Shown: positions 36,585 to 49,276, counted from the first letter of the stretch. The stretch: 64,000 nucleotides of DNA from Aquirufa aurantiipilula (GCF_019923745.1 NZ_JAANOG010000004.1:186001-250000); one strand, 5' to 3'. Numbers and translations are program-made. The notes: generated by a model not told the origin, from the letters alone.

Positions 36585-36679
36585 ACAACGAATGCCATTT
36601 TATATATATTGTCCAATAACTTGATAATGAATTATTTGATACATTCGTATGTTTAATTCTACCTCAAAACCCCATTATT

Positions 36680-37189
36680 ATGTCGACAGAAAAAAAATTA
36701 TTTTCAGAGACTCAAAAGTTTAATCAATGGTGGCTTTGGGTCATTTTAGTTGGTTTTTGCGCCTACTTTTTGGTAGGGGCCTATAAGCAATTATTTCAAG
36801 GAATTGCTTTCGGAGATAATCCTATGAGTAATGAAGGGTTATGGGTTACAACTGGCATTTTTGCAGCAATTGTCATGCTATTCTTGAATTTGAAATTGGA
36901 AACATATATTGACTCAAAAGGGGTTTATGTGCGCTTTTTCCCTTTTCATTTTACTTTCAAATTTTTTGCCTTTGAAGAATTGGAAAAATCGTATGTTAGA
37001 AAATATTCTCCAATTTGGGAATATGGTGGTTGGGGGCTTCGATATGGAATGTTTGGGAAAGGTAAAGCATTCAATGTTTCAGGCAATCAAGGTTTACAAT
37101 TGGAATTCAAAGATGGAAGTAAGCTATTGATTGGTACACAAAAGCCAACTGAAATAGCAGAGGTTTTGACTCATTTAGGAAAGAGTTAA
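36680..37189 (+). CDS. Two-helix membrane protein, PH-like hypothetical
   Basis: 169 residues with two membrane segments (about 17-37 and 52-70), then a beta-rich part: YIDSKGVYVRFFPFHFTFKFF, YSPIWEYGGWGLRYGMFGKG, LQLEFKDGSKLLIGTQKP. This layout resembles small bacterial PH-domain membrane proteins. No function is known. The gene stands alone, codes like its neighbours and precedes the M28 peptidase by 105 bases. Confidence 0.7.
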   Translation: MSTEKKLFSETQKFNQWWLWVILVGFCAYFLVGAYKQLFQGIAFGDNPMSNEGLWVTTGIFAAIVMLFLNLKLETYIDSKGVYVRFFPFHFTFKFFAFEELEKSYVRKYSPIWEYGGWGLRYGMFGKGKAFNVSGNQGLQLEFKDGSKLLIGTQKPTEIAEVLTHLGKS

Positions 37190-37294
37190 TGGATTATTTC
37201 ACCATCGTCATTTACTAACATCATCTACCATGTTCTGTAAGTCAATCCAATCACAACTTTTGGCTTCAGGCAATTTCTTTTGTATTATTAAGCT

Positions 37295-38851
37295 ATGAAA
37301 ACTTCTATCAACAATCTAACTTCTCGATTAAGCCAACTAGTGATTGGTTTAAGCCTGATGGCCACACCTTTGTTGGCCCAACAAAATCAATCTTCTACAG
37401 TCAATGCCATAGTGAAAGAGGCAACAGAAAATTCTCAGCTTAAACGCATGGCTCATGAACTCATTGATGGGATTGGTCCTCGTTTAGTAGGCTCCACTAA
37501 AATGCTTCAAGCAAGTGATTGGGCGATTAATCAATATAAAGAATGGGGAATCGATGCTCGAAGAGAAAATTACGGAACTTGGCGCGGATGGGATCGAGGA
37601 ATCTCTTCGATCGATATGGTTTCTCCTTGGATCAAATCATTAGAAGGAACTCAATTAGCTTTTAGTCCAGCTACCAAAAAACCGAAAACGGGTGAAACCA
37701 TCATTTTAGCGGATGTTGCTGATTCTATTGCGTTTAAAGCTTGGCTTCCCCAAGTGAAGGGAAAATTTGTTTTGATTTCCATGCCCCAATTGACGGGAAG
37801 ACCTGATTATAACTGGCAAGAATTTGCGCAGAAAGAATCCTTTGATGCAATGAAAAAGGAGCGAGAAGCTCAAACCGAGGCCTGGAGAAAACGAATCTCA
37901 AAAACGGGCTTAACTAATGCCAAATTGGCTTTAGCTTTGGAAGAAGCAGGAGCTGTAGGTATTGTTTCAAGCACCTGGTCCAATGGTTTTGGTGTAAATA
38001 AAATTTTCGCTGCTTTTACTAAAAAAATCCCAACAGTTAGCGTTGCATTAGAAGATTATGGCCTATTATACCGCCTTACTGAATCGGGGAATCAACCCAA
38101 AATAAAAGTCAATACGCAATCCAAAGAATTAGGGACCGTACCTACTTTTAATACTCATGCTGAAATTAAAGGAACGGAAAAGCCCAACGAATATGTCATG
38201 CTTTCTGCCCATTTAGACTCATGGGATGGCGCTACTGGGGCCACTGATAATGGAACTGGAACATTGGTGATGTTAGAAGCTATGCGCATTTTGAAAAAGG
38301 TTTACCCCAATCCTAAACGGACGATTTTGGTGGGACATTGGGGAAGTGAAGAGCAAGGTTTAAATGGGTCTAGAGCCTTTGTAGAAGATCACCCAGAAAT
38401 TGTGGCTAATTTACAAGCATTATTTAATCAAGATAATGGAACTGGTCGAGTGGTAAATTTAGGTGGTTCTGGTTTTGCAAAAGCAAAAGATTACCTAAGT
38501 AAATGGTTGGCAGCTGCGCCAGATACTATCAAAAATCGGGTTAAAACGAATTTCCCGGGAACTCCTGGCGGAGGCGGATCCGACTTTGCCTCATTTGTTG
38601 CGGCTGGTGCTGCCGGATTTAATTTAAGCTCCTTGAGCTGGTCATACGGTATGTATACCTGGCATACCAATCGAGACACCTATGATAAAATTGTCTTTGA
38701 CGATGTGAAAAGTAATGCCATCTTAACTGCCATTATGGTGTATATGGCTTGTGAAGAACCAGAGAAAATTTCAACCGAAAAAGCAGACTTGCCTGCTGGA
38801 CAAAAATGGCCAAGCCAAGTGAAATCAAAGCGAACTGAAGGGACAAATTGA
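37295..38851 (+). CDS. M28 family zinc peptidase
   Basis: 518 residues with a signal peptide ending PLLAQQ. The two-zinc aminopeptidase site can be followed: SAHLDSWDGATGATDNGTG (His and bridging Asp), GSEEQGLNGS (catalytic Glu-Glu), FNQDNGTGR (Asp) and TWHTNRDTYD (His). A PA-like inserted domain lies at about 130-270. Such enzymes cleave N-terminal residues or act as glutamate carboxypeptidase-like peptidases in the periplasm or outside the cell. The gene is followed by the esterase gene after 62 bases in the same direction. Confidence 0.92.
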   Translation: MKTSINNLTSRLSQLVIGLSLMATPLLAQQNQSSTVNAIVKEATENSQLKRMAHELIDGIGPRLVGSTKMLQASDWAINQYKEWGIDARRENYGTWRGWDRGISSIDMVSPWIKSLEGTQLAFSPATKKPKTGETIILADVADSIAFKAWLPQVKGKFVLISMPQLTGRPDYNWQEFAQKESFDAMKKEREAQTEAWRKRISKTGLTNAKLALALEEAGAVGIVSSTWSNGFGVNKIFAAFTKKIPTVSVALEDYGLLYRLTESGNQPKIKVNTQSKELGTVPTFNTHAEIKGTEKPNEYVMLSAHLDSWDGATGATDNGTGTLVMLEAMRILKKVYPNPKRTILVGHWGSEEQGLNGSRAFVEDHPEIVANLQALFNQDNGTGRVVNLGGSGFAKAKDYLSKWLAAAPDTIKNRVKTNFPGTPGGGGSDFASFVAAGAAGFNLSSLSWSYGMYTWHTNRDTYDKIVFDDVKSNAILTAIMVYMACEEPEKISTEKADLPAGQKWPSQVKSKRTEGTN

Positions 38852-38913
38852 CGAATTTTATGGGCTGGAAATCCTTGAAACAACTATAGATAAACCATAC
38901 AAAACCTAATGCC

Positions 38914-40203
38914 ATGAAAAAAATCCCGATTCTCCTATATTTACTTTTGTCTGTTTTCTTGACGCTAGCTCAGCCTACAGAAAAACATATAAAAGTTCAA
39001 GTATCAGCTGATCACCCCGATTGGTTATACAAGCCTGGAGAAAAAGTGAATTTCTCAGTATTGGTTTCTAAAAATGGCAGTCCCATTCCTCAAGTCAAAA
39101 TTCGTTATGAGATCGGACCTGAGAAACAAGATCCATGGAAAAAAGAAACCCAAGTTTTGGCTAATGGATCTTTGCAGGTCGATGGAGGTACCTTATCAGC
39201 TGCAGGTTTTCTTCGTTGTGTTGTCATAGCTGAAGTAGAAGGAAAAGAGTATAGAAATCTAGCTACGGTTGGTTTTTCTCCCAATTTATTGCAAGCAACT
39301 GTGGCTAATCCGACAGATTTTGATGCATTTTGGGATAAAGCCAAACAAGATTTAGCCAAAATTCCGTTGGATGCTAAAATGACCTTGATGCCCGAAAGAT
39401 GTACGGAGAAAACCAACGTATATCATGTGAATATTCAGAATTACAGGCTAGGTGCTCGCTTGTATGGCATCCTTTGTGTTCCTAAAAAATCAGGAAAATA
39501 CCCTGCATTATTGCATGTTCCAGGAGCAGGAGTGAGACCTTATTCAGGAGATATTGCCAATGCTGAAAAAGGAATAATCACCCTTCAAATTGGAATACAT
39601 GGAATACCTGTTAACCTGGATCCGTCTGTCTACACCGATTTGGGAGCAGGGATTTTGAATGGTTATCCAACCTATAATATGGATGATAAAGATCGTTTTT
39701 TCTACAAGCGCGTCTATATGGGATGTGTTCGAGCCAATGACTTTTTAACTTCCTTGCCTCAATTTGATGGACAGAATTTGGCAGTAACTGGCGGTAGCCA
39801 GGGTGGAGCATTGTCAATTATTACAGCCGCATTAGACAATCGGGTAAAATTTTTAGGAGCCTATTATCCAGCATTATCTGATGTGACAGGTTACCTGTAT
39901 AATCGAGCAGGAGGATGGCCACATTATTTTGATAAGAACAGTCGGGCGGTCAATGAAACCAAAGCCAAACTAGAAACCATAGCCTATTATGACGTAGTTA
40001 ATTTTGCTCGCCGCTTGAAGGTTCCAGGGTTTTACTCATGGGGTTTTAATGATGAAACATGCCCTCCAACTTCTATGTACGCGGCATACAATGTTATTTC
40101 AGCCCCTAAAGAGTTGTATTTGGCTTTAGACACCGGCCATTGGAATTATCCTGAGCAAGTAGAGAAAATGACGAATTGGTTAACGAGTAATTTGATTAAG
40201 TAG
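38914..40203 (+). CDS. Acetylxylan esterase (AXE1/CE7-like)
   Basis: 429 residues, signal peptide ending LTLAQ. An N-terminal Ig-like domain (about 25-130) precedes the alpha/beta-hydrolase esterase domain. The catalytic triad candidates are Ser in GGSQGG, Asp in GFNDETCPP and His in DTGHW. CE7 esterases remove acetyl groups from xylan or xylo-oligosaccharides; the family also acts on other acetyl esters. Its glycan context is loose here, with a peptidase upstream. Confidence 0.87.
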   Translation: MKKIPILLYLLLSVFLTLAQPTEKHIKVQVSADHPDWLYKPGEKVNFSVLVSKNGSPIPQVKIRYEIGPEKQDPWKKETQVLANGSLQVDGGTLSAAGFLRCVVIAEVEGKEYRNLATVGFSPNLLQATVANPTDFDAFWDKAKQDLAKIPLDAKMTLMPERCTEKTNVYHVNIQNYRLGARLYGILCVPKKSGKYPALLHVPGAGVRPYSGDIANAEKGIITLQIGIHGIPVNLDPSVYTDLGAGILNGYPTYNMDDKDRFFYKRVYMGCVRANDFLTSLPQFDGQNLAVTGGSQGGALSIITAALDNRVKFLGAYYPALSDVTGYLYNRAGGWPHYFDKNSRAVNETKAKLETIAYYDVVNFARRLKVPGFYSWGFNDETCPPTSMYAAYNVISAPKELYLALDTGHWNYPEQVEKMTNWLTSNLIK

Positions 40204-40206
40204 TTC

Positions 40207-40698
40207 TTATGATTTTCTTTTAACTTTGAAAGACCATGTCAATAAAAATTCTGCCACCACGACTCCTTCTTGGTTAGTACCGGTAGACTTACAAACCATT
40301 TTAGTTCCATCGTTGCTCTGAATGGCTTCTTCAATGGTTTTTAATATTGCTTCACCATCTTCGCAGGTAAACAAAATAGTTCCCGAGGCTTTCTTGATAA
40401 AGGAAGCCTCCATTTTTTCTACCAACATACTGATGGCAGGTTTTCTTTCATAAACCTGGGAGAAAGCCAACATTCCGCAACTCATTTCAGCGGCCATAGC
40501 CTCTACCGCAAAATACATGGAATTGAAAGGGTTTTGGTTGAACCAGGACTTTTTCACCCGAACCACACAAGTTTTTTCATCAAAATGTTGGATATTCAAG
40601 CCTGCCCAAAAAGCAGCGGATAAGCGCTGCAGGATAAAGAATTTGAATAAAATGGGATTTCGGATGATTCTTTGAAACTTGTGGAAAGATGGATTCAT
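40207..40698 (-). CDS. DUF4442 hotdog-fold protein (PaaI-like thioesterase candidate)
   Basis: 163 residues. The hotdog core is suggested by NPFNSMYFAVEAMAAEMSCGML and KASGTILFTCEDGE, as in DUF4442 proteins. Relatives are thought to be acyl-CoA thioesterases or similar, but the catalytic residue is not clear. The gene is convergent with the esterase gene (3 bases between stops) and divergent from the ThuA gene. Confidence 0.75.
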   Translation of the reverse strand: MNPSFHKFQRIIRNPILFKFFILQRLSAAFWAGLNIQHFDEKTCVVRVKKSWFNQNPFNSMYFAVEAMAAEMSCGMLAFSQVYERKPAISMLVEKMEASFIKKASGTILFTCEDGEAILKTIEEAIQSNDGTKMVCKSTGTNQEGVVVAEFLLTWSFKVKRKS

Positions 40699-40857
40699 AA
40701 ATTGGAATTATGCTGCTAGGGAAATAAATTTGATAAATAGCAAGGCGAGAAATCAAAGTTGATCAATCGTCAAATATAAAAATATAACTAGTACAATAAA
40801 TGTAGAACGGAAGAATGCGTTTCATTTTTGTATTAATAATTCTTTTATTCTAATCAC

Positions 40858-41709
40858 ATGAAACGAGTTTTAAAAATCATCGGTTGGACTATTTTTGGTT
40901 TAGTAATTAGTCTTTTTGCACTGGGTGCATTGTTTATGTATAAAGTACAAAATGGCTTCCCCGTGTCATATGAGACGGAAAAGCCTGTATTGAAGTTAAC
41001 AGCAAATCAGCCAGCGATACTTTTATTTTCAAAAACTACGGGCTTTCGACATGGTGAATCCATCGATGCTTCTAAGCCCATCATTCAATCAATGGCTAAC
41101 AAAAATGGATGGGCTGTTTATGAAACAGAGGAAGGTGGTGTATTTAATGAGGAGCAATTAGCTCAATTTAAATTGGTGATATTTAATAATTCAACAGGAA
41201 GAGTCTTGAATGATGAACAACAAACTGCGCTAGAAAAATATGTAGAAAACGGAGGTTCATTGATGGGAATCCATGGGGCAGGAGATAATTCTCATCATTG
41301 GGATTGGTATGTAGCCAATTTATTAGGAACCACTTTCTCCCATCATCCCTTGAATCCTCAATTTCAAAAAGCGCAAGTTCATTTGGAGGCAAGTGTGGAT
41401 TCCAGTTTACAAACGAAGCTTCCAGTGACTTGGGAAGGGAATGACGAATGGTATGTCTTTTTTGATCAACCCAAGGACGCTCAAGTAGTGTATTATATTG
41501 ATGGAGAAAAGATTTTACCTAGTGGAAATATGCTATGGATGAAAGACAAAAACTTCGGCATGGGAAAACATCACCCAGTAGCTTGGCATAAAACCGCAGG
41601 AAAAGGAAAAACATTTTATACGTCTATGGGGCATTCCAAAGAAGTATGGGCGAATCCTGCTTACTCTAACTTAATTGAACAAGGTATACTTTGGTCTATT
41701 GCTCAATAG
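40858..41709 (+). CDS. ThuA domain protein, membrane anchored
   Basis: 283 residues. A single membrane segment at about 7-29 is followed by a ThuA (trehalose utilisation) domain: LLFSKTTGFRHGESIDASK, GGSLMGIHGAGDNSHHWDWY, HHPVAWHKTAGKGKTFYTSMGH. The fold is a glutamine-amidotransferase-like Rossmann fold. ThuA-type proteins are linked to sugar (glucoside) oxidation pathways; the reaction here is not known. It is a single gene closed by a strong terminator. Confidence 0.88.
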   Translation: MKRVLKIIGWTIFGLVISLFALGALFMYKVQNGFPVSYETEKPVLKLTANQPAILLFSKTTGFRHGESIDASKPIIQSMANKNGWAVYETEEGGVFNEEQLAQFKLVIFNNSTGRVLNDEQQTALEKYVENGGSLMGIHGAGDNSHHWDWYVANLLGTTFSHHPLNPQFQKAQVHLEASVDSSLQTKLPVTWEGNDEWYVFFDQPKDAQVVYYIDGEKILPSGNMLWMKDKNFGMGKHHPVAWHKTAGKGKTFYTSMGHSKEVWANPAYSNLIEQGILWSIAQ

Positions 41710-41725
41710 TGGGTGTTAAAAATCA

Positions 41726-41754
41726 AAACGGGTCAATCAAAGATTGACCCGTTT
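41726..41754. terminator. Bidirectional terminator
   Basis: A 13-bp perfect stem (AAACGGGTCAATC/GATTGACCCGTTT) with a 3-base loop, between the convergent ThuA gene and TonB receptor gene. Confidence 0.9.
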
Positions 41755-41783
41755 GTATATAATATCATTAACCTACAAAAATC

Positions 41784-44411
41784 TTATTGACCCATTTGCA
41801 TACCATCTTGGTTCTGATTGTTGTTTCTCTTCATGCTGTTCATGTTAAATTGGCCAAAACGAATAGACAAAGTAAGACGAATCATTTGAGGGTTTGACAA
41901 TCGATAGTATTTCTGAGAAAATCCTTCTCCGTATGAATAACGAGTATTTCCTCTTGTTCTGAAAAGGTCATTAGCTGCTAGAGTCAAGGAAGCTAAATCG
42001 TTTTTCAAGAATGTTTTCTTGATGGCTAAATCAACACCATAGAAAGGCTCAATGTATCCTTGTGAGGAGCTTTGTGCTTGTCCCATTGGACCTCCACCGC
42101 CACCACCACCTTGTCCTTGGTTTTGTGTAATCGGCATATTGGTTTTTCCTTGGTAATCCATAGAAAGTTGGATAGACCATTTTTTAGGTAATTGGAAGGT
42201 ATTGTTGATTTTACCAAATACGGTCCATAAGCCATCTGTTATCTGTGCTTTTTCGATGTTAGCCGTATTAATCTTCGAATTATACATGTTGATATTCGCA
42301 GTTAAATCCCACCAGTTTTGAAGTTTGTTGGTATAGGTTCCTTCAATACCAAAATTGATGCTGGAATTGGCATTTACAAACGTGTTGATTAAATCTAATT
42401 TACCACTGATTGGGTTGATTTCTTGACTTAAAAAACGCGTAATTAAATTGTCAGTATACTTATAATAACCTGATAATAAGAAGGTAGCAGATCCTTTAGT
42501 TTTGCTGTAAGAAAGTTCACCTGAAGTAGTAAATTCTGGAACCAAGTCAGCATTTCCTCTCGTAATATTCAAACTATCACTATAGTCTACGAAAGGAATA
42601 ATTTGAAAGAAGTTAGGGCGGCTAACACGTCTTGTAATGCTTAATTGCAACTGGTCTGTTGGTGTTAAATCTTTCTTTAAGAAGATAGAAGGAAACAAGC
42701 TCAATGGGAAACTGTTGCTGAATTTTTGGTTTGTATTTAATAACTTTCCATCGTAACTAGAACTTTCTGCACGTAAACCGATTTTGTAAGAAATTTTATT
42801 TGCTGATTTTCCTGAAACGGATACGTAGGCAGCATACACATTGTTTTTGTTCTCGTAATTAGTCGAAGCAGAAGGAATGGTTTTATAAACGTCTGAACCT
42901 ACCGCTTTCAAGGTATTATTGTTTTCGTTTACCAATTCAAAAAGCTGAGCTCTTACTCCCATTTCAATCGTACCTTCATTTTTCAAAGGTCTTACATAAT
43001 CCGTTTGGAATGTCATGAAATTATTGCTTCCTGAACCGATGTTCTTTTGAATTTGAGTACCAGTGATATTTCCATTATTCAAATAATTGGTCGTATAAGT
43101 CGCATCATTTTTATTCGTTCCCCCAAAATAGTTGAAGTCCATGCTTAGCTCTTCTCCTGCTTTTGGATAGGTATGCTTAAATCCTACTTGCAATCCACTT
43201 GGGTTAAACTCCCTTGAAGATTCAGATAAGCGGTTACTGAATGTGGTAAAATTATTTACCATACTCGTGATTTTAATATCTTCTGTTGGAGAGAATTTAC
43301 CCCCACCACCAAAGAATCCAGCTAAGGTTAAGGTTGTTCTGTTTGTAGCGGCATAATCAACACTAAAACGTGGGAAAAACATGGATCCTTTGTTTTTACT
43401 GTTGATATCTTGGTAAACACTTGACTCCACTCCACCAATGTTACTATTTCTTTGACTGTTTCCTTCGGTGTTGTTTCTCATGTTCATTTTCATGCCCATC
43501 AAAGTCAAACTCCATTTGTTTTGTTGATAACTGAAATTCCCCATGAAACTGGAACCGCCAAAACGGTCAGCACTTAAGTTCAACATTCCATTATAACCAT
43601 TCTTTTTATTTTTCTTTAAAATGATGTTAATGATACCAGCCATACTACCTGAAGCATCGTATTTAGCAGAAGGGTTAGTGATTACTTCCACTTTTTCAAT
43701 GATATCTGCAGGGATTTGATCCATGCTTAAACTTGTAGGTCTACCATCGATAAATAAGGTAGGATTCGCATTTCTTACTTTCACATTTCCATCGATATCC
43801 ACTTGTACGGATGGAATATTTCTCATGACGTCTACTGCAGTTCCTCCAGATGTCACCAAGTTTTGCCCTACGTTGAAAGATTTTTTATCAATGTCCATTT
43901 CCAACAAAGCTTTTGTTGAAGTAACCACAACGGCCTCTAATTCCTTAGAATCAGACAATAATTTGATGTTTCCTAGGTCTTTTTCAAATGCAGCCATCAT
44001 TTTAGCCATGACAGCTGGATCAGGTGCTTGTCCAGGCTTTCGCGCTGAACTTGGATCCATTTTAGGCATTTCAAATTGTACAGGAGCTTCGTAGTTTTTA
44101 TATCCCACAAAGCTGATTTTTAGTTTTAAACGAACATTTACGGGAATTTCTTTGAAGTTGAAATCTCCGTTTAGTTCAGCTTGTTGTGCTTTTACCAAAA
44201 TATCTTTGTTTTGCTTAGTAGCTGGGTCAACTACCGTTTTTAGTAAAACAACGGATGCAAATTCTACGGGTTTTCCTTGCTCATCAACTACTTTACCGAA
44301 TACGTGACCACGATTAAAGTTAGGAGCATTTCCTCCTGCACCAGCAGGTCCTTGTGCAAAACTGAAAAATGATATCAGTGCAATGATGGATGTTAAAATG
44401 GAATTTTTCAT
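41784..44411 (-). CDS. TonB-dependent receptor, outer membrane beta-barrel family
   Basis: 875 residues with a signal peptide ending FSFAQ. A carboxypeptidase-regulatory domain (GKVVDEQGKPVEFASVVLLK) is followed by a plug (NLVTSGGTAVDVMRNIPSVQ) and a barrel of the outer membrane beta-barrel protein type. Glycine-rich stretches occur near residue 25 and near 770 (GQGGGGGGGPMGQ), the latter probably a surface loop. The C-terminus is unusually polar (MKRNNNQNQDGMQMGQ) and lacks a terminal aromatic residue. The substrate is unknown; it could serve peptides or siderophores. It stands alone with an 836-base upstream gap. Confidence 0.9.
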   Translation of the reverse strand: MKNSILTSIIALISFFSFAQGPAGAGGNAPNFNRGHVFGKVVDEQGKPVEFASVVLLKTVVDPATKQNKDILVKAQQAELNGDFNFKEIPVNVRLKLKISFVGYKNYEAPVQFEMPKMDPSSARKPGQAPDPAVMAKMMAAFEKDLGNIKLLSDSKELEAVVVTSTKALLEMDIDKKSFNVGQNLVTSGGTAVDVMRNIPSVQVDIDGNVKVRNANPTLFIDGRPTSLSMDQIPADIIEKVEVITNPSAKYDASGSMAGIINIILKKNKKNGYNGMLNLSADRFGGSSFMGNFSYQQNKWSLTLMGMKMNMRNNTEGNSQRNSNIGGVESSVYQDINSKNKGSMFFPRFSVDYAATNRTTLTLAGFFGGGGKFSPTEDIKITSMVNNFTTFSNRLSESSREFNPSGLQVGFKHTYPKAGEELSMDFNYFGGTNKNDATYTTNYLNNGNITGTQIQKNIGSGSNNFMTFQTDYVRPLKNEGTIEMGVRAQLFELVNENNNTLKAVGSDVYKTIPSASTNYENKNNVYAAYVSVSGKSANKISYKIGLRAESSSYDGKLLNTNQKFSNSFPLSLFPSIFLKKDLTPTDQLQLSITRRVSRPNFFQIIPFVDYSDSLNITRGNADLVPEFTTSGELSYSKTKGSATFLLSGYYKYTDNLITRFLSQEINPISGKLDLINTFVNANSSINFGIEGTYTNKLQNWWDLTANINMYNSKINTANIEKAQITDGLWTVFGKINNTFQLPKKWSIQLSMDYQGKTNMPITQNQGQGGGGGGGPMGQAQSSSQGYIEPFYGVDLAIKKTFLKNDLASLTLAANDLFRTRGNTRYSYGEGFSQKYYRLSNPQMIRLTLSIRFGQFNMNSMKRNNNQNQDGMQMGQ

Positions 44412-45195
44412 GGGTTGATTGTTAAATTTTTTATCTACTTAGAGGTATTCTTTATTTTCAATTTCTGGGTAGATCGTTATGCTTTGTTTTAAATTTTTAT
44501 TTAGGGTCTAATCGGTGGTTTTCTTCTTTTTAATTGTATCGCAAAGGTACATTGGCCAATTTGGTTTTAATTTTTATTCTTCGCAGCAGGGAAATGTATA
44601 GATGAAATATGTGATTGTTGAGAAAAGAAAGTTTCATTAGAGAACGAAAATTGGATTTGTACTAATTTGTGCTTTAGATTTCAAGGTAGGAATAAAGTCG
44701 TTTTAGAGACATTTAGATTTTGCTTTCGCAGAAATAGGAGTGTGCTACTGACTGATTTTCTGTCCTTGGTTTAACAAAGGTAGGGATGAAAAATTGAACA
44801 ATTTACTTATGGTCTAAAATTGTGTCCAATGGTTTAAATGAAATTTAAGGATTTGAATTTTTTATTTGAAATTTTTAAAATCCCTCTAATTTAGAATTAT
44901 TGGTCGTTTTTGCGCCTAACCTTGTTTTGATTCGAATCATTGAGGTTTACATTTATCAATCATGCGTTTCATTCATTTGCTTACAAATAATAGGATATTA
45001 TTTAGTGGGATTCGTTTGGTAATTCGTAGCTTAAAAGGCAGATTTCGTCGCATTTTACCAAAGCTTTAACAAGTCTTAACAATAAATTGTTGTTGGGTAA
45101 GAAAATACATTGCCTTTGAAAAGTGATAATTTTCTTTTCGCTATTTCAAATTTAATGTCCGTATTTATTGGTGCAAGTATCATGGATATAAATAC
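44412..45195. other. Long gene-free region
   Basis: About 780 bases without a credible gene between the TonB receptor start and the katG terminator. A TACCTTTG (-7 type) for the receptor lies on the minus strand at 44549-44542, without a matching -33 box. No tRNA, repeat family or strong hairpin was recognised. The length is unusual for this window, so an unseen small RNA is possible. Confidence 0.4.
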
Positions 45196-45224
45196 AAAAA
45201 CCGACCCCAAAGGAGTCGGCTTTT
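45196..45224 (-). terminator. katG terminator
   Basis: On the minus strand, 23 bases after the katG stop, AAAAGCCGACTCC pairs with its partner (one mismatch, one wobble) around a 4-base loop and is followed by five T. Confidence 0.8.
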
Positions 45225-45247
45225 CCATTCAACCATTTCAATAAAAC

Positions 45248-47609
<2,362 letters not shown>

Positions 47610-47613
47610 ATTT

Positions 47614-48522
47614 ATGAATATCCATCAATTAGAATACATATTGGCAGTTGACCAATTTAAAAGTTTTAGCAAAGCTGCAGATTATTGTCATGTTACTCAG
47701 GCGACCTTGAGTGCCATGGTAAAAAAACTGGAGGAGCAATTGGACATTGTTATATTTGATAGAAAGGCTAATCCCATTGTAGTTACAGAAAATGGGAAGG
47801 AGATTTTAGTTCAAGCCCTGCAGGTTGTTGCACATGCTCAAGCCTTATTGGCATCTTCTAAATCCATTAATAGCAAAATAGAAGGACGGCTAAAATTGGG
47901 TATTATCCCCACTATCGCTAATTCATTGATGCCCATTATCCTAAAGCCGATTTTAGAGAAATACCCTCAATTGGTATTGGAAATTTATGAAGTAACCACC
48001 CATCAGATGATGAAAAATTTGCGAGAAGGCAAGTTGGATATGGGAATTTTAAGTACACCCATAGCATCGAATGACTTGGAAACGACTTTATTATATGAAG
48101 AGCCGGTGCATGTATATGGCTATCTGGACCATGGAAAAAAGACTATTAAAAAGGAAGAATTATCCAAGCAACGTATATTTTTATTACAAGAAGGACATTG
48201 TTTGCGGGATCAAATTATTCAGTGGTGCGACCTGAAAAAAAATAAGCATTTGCCTCCTAACTTATTATTTGAGTCAAATACATTTGATACCTTATTGAAT
48301 TTGGTGGATGAATTTCAGGGAATGACATTACTTCCTGAATTATATTTACGAAATTTGAGTGATCAACGGAAGTTACAGGTATTAGACATGGTAGGAGGAG
48401 AAATTACTCGTGAAGTAAGTTTGTGTTTTTACCGACCATATGCTAAGTGGAATATAATAAAACAGCTTTCCGTGGACATTGCCCAATTAGTTAATCAATT
48501 TATAAAGAAGGATACTGTTTAA
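47614..48522 (+). CDS. oxyR: LysR-type hydrogen peroxide sensor OxyR
   Basis: 302 residues. An N-terminal LysR helix-turn-helix (FSKAADYCHVTQATLSAMVKK) is followed by the sensor domain. The peroxide-sensing motif EGHCLRDQ is intact, with C196 and C205 nine residues apart as in E. coli C199 and C208. Oxidation to a disulfide turns it into an activator of peroxide defence genes. The divergent katG and the operator between them support this role. The alpha/beta hydrolase gene follows after 20 bases in the same direction. Confidence 0.95.
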   Translation: MNIHQLEYILAVDQFKSFSKAADYCHVTQATLSAMVKKLEEQLDIVIFDRKANPIVVTENGKEILVQALQVVAHAQALLASSKSINSKIEGRLKLGIIPTIANSLMPIILKPILEKYPQLVLEIYEVTTHQMMKNLREGKLDMGILSTPIASNDLETTLLYEEPVHVYGYLDHGKKTIKKEELSKQRIFLLQEGHCLRDQIIQWCDLKKNKHLPPNLLFESNTFDTLLNLVDEFQGMTLLPELYLRNLSDQRKLQVLDMVGGEITREVSLCFYRPYAKWNIIKQLSVDIAQLVNQFIKKDTV

Positions 48523-48542
48523 TCTACAGGATTCAATTGGAA

Positions 48543-49229
48543 ATGAGTTCAAGAAGTAAAAAGAAATACCTATTAGTTTTAGGTAGAGAGGCGCTAGATC
48601 GGGATAGCTCTTTATACCAAGAGGTCTTAGGTAATTTGGAATTAAATGGATTTGAAATAGTGTTTGATCCCATGGATCGAATTCGTTTTGCCTTCATGCG
48701 AAAAATAGGACCGGGTAAATTTTTAGGAAAGCATTTATTACTACCTATTTGGCGATCTTTATATGTAGTATTTGTTCAAAGGCAGCTGATTGACTTCCTA
48801 TTGTTTGTTTTTAATCGAATTTCGAGTTTGGAATTTCGTACTCGGGTAGCATCAGCATACATTAGAATCCTATCAAATCATACCTCGCATTTGGTGGTTT
48901 TGGCAAGGTCTGCCGGATCCATCGTCATCAGTAGTATCGCCAATCAGATTGAAGTAGAACATATTTTTTGTTTGGGATATCCATTCAAGCATCCAGAGGA
49001 AGGAGATGCCGAATTTCGAACAGCACATTTGGCGGAGATACAAAAACCCATGGTGATTTTTCAAGGAGAAAGAGATCCATATGGTGGAAGGGAAATACTC
49101 AGCCACTATCGCTTATCCTCGCAAATACACTTGTCATTTATAGATGTAGATCACGATTTTAATTTGAATGAAAAGGATTTGTTTTTGGTGACTTCGGAAA
49201 TAGAAAAAGTATTATCAAAATGTACTTGA
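48543..49229 (+). CDS. Alpha/beta-hydrolase-like protein
   Basis: 228 residues from the ATG at 48543; an in-frame TTG lies six bases earlier. The sequence LVVLARSAGSIVISSIA has the form of a nucleophile elbow (A-R-S-A-G). FQGERDPYGG and DVDHDFNLNEKD fit the acid and His positions of a small alpha/beta hydrolase (dienelactone hydrolase or KANL3/Tex30-like). No substrate is apparent. It probably shares the oxyR transcript, so it may have a role under oxidative stress (inference). Confidence 0.7.
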   Translation: MSSRSKKKYLLVLGREALDRDSSLYQEVLGNLELNGFEIVFDPMDRIRFAFMRKIGPGKFLGKHLLLPIWRSLYVVFVQRQLIDFLLFVFNRISSLEFRTRVASAYIRILSNHTSHLVVLARSAGSIVISSIANQIEVEHIFCLGYPFKHPEEGDAEFRTAHLAEIQKPMVIFQGERDPYGGREILSHYRLSSQIHLSFIDVDHDFNLNEKDLFLVTSEIEKVLSKCT

Positions 49230-49241
49230 TGAAATGTATTA

Positions 49242-49270
49242 AACGGTAGTTTCATATAGATTATACCGTT
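49242..49270. terminator. Weak hairpin between convergent genes
   Basis: A 7-bp stem (AACGGTA/TACCGTT) with a 15-base loop between the hydrolase gene and the first AraC regulator. There is no clear T run, so terminator function is doubtful. Confidence 0.35.
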
Positions 49271-49276
49271 CATAAT

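Noticed and set aside
44412-45195. Hidden gene or tRNA in the long gap before the TonB receptor
   Set aside because: No frame with a start, composition or motif worth reporting, and no cloverleaf that I could build.
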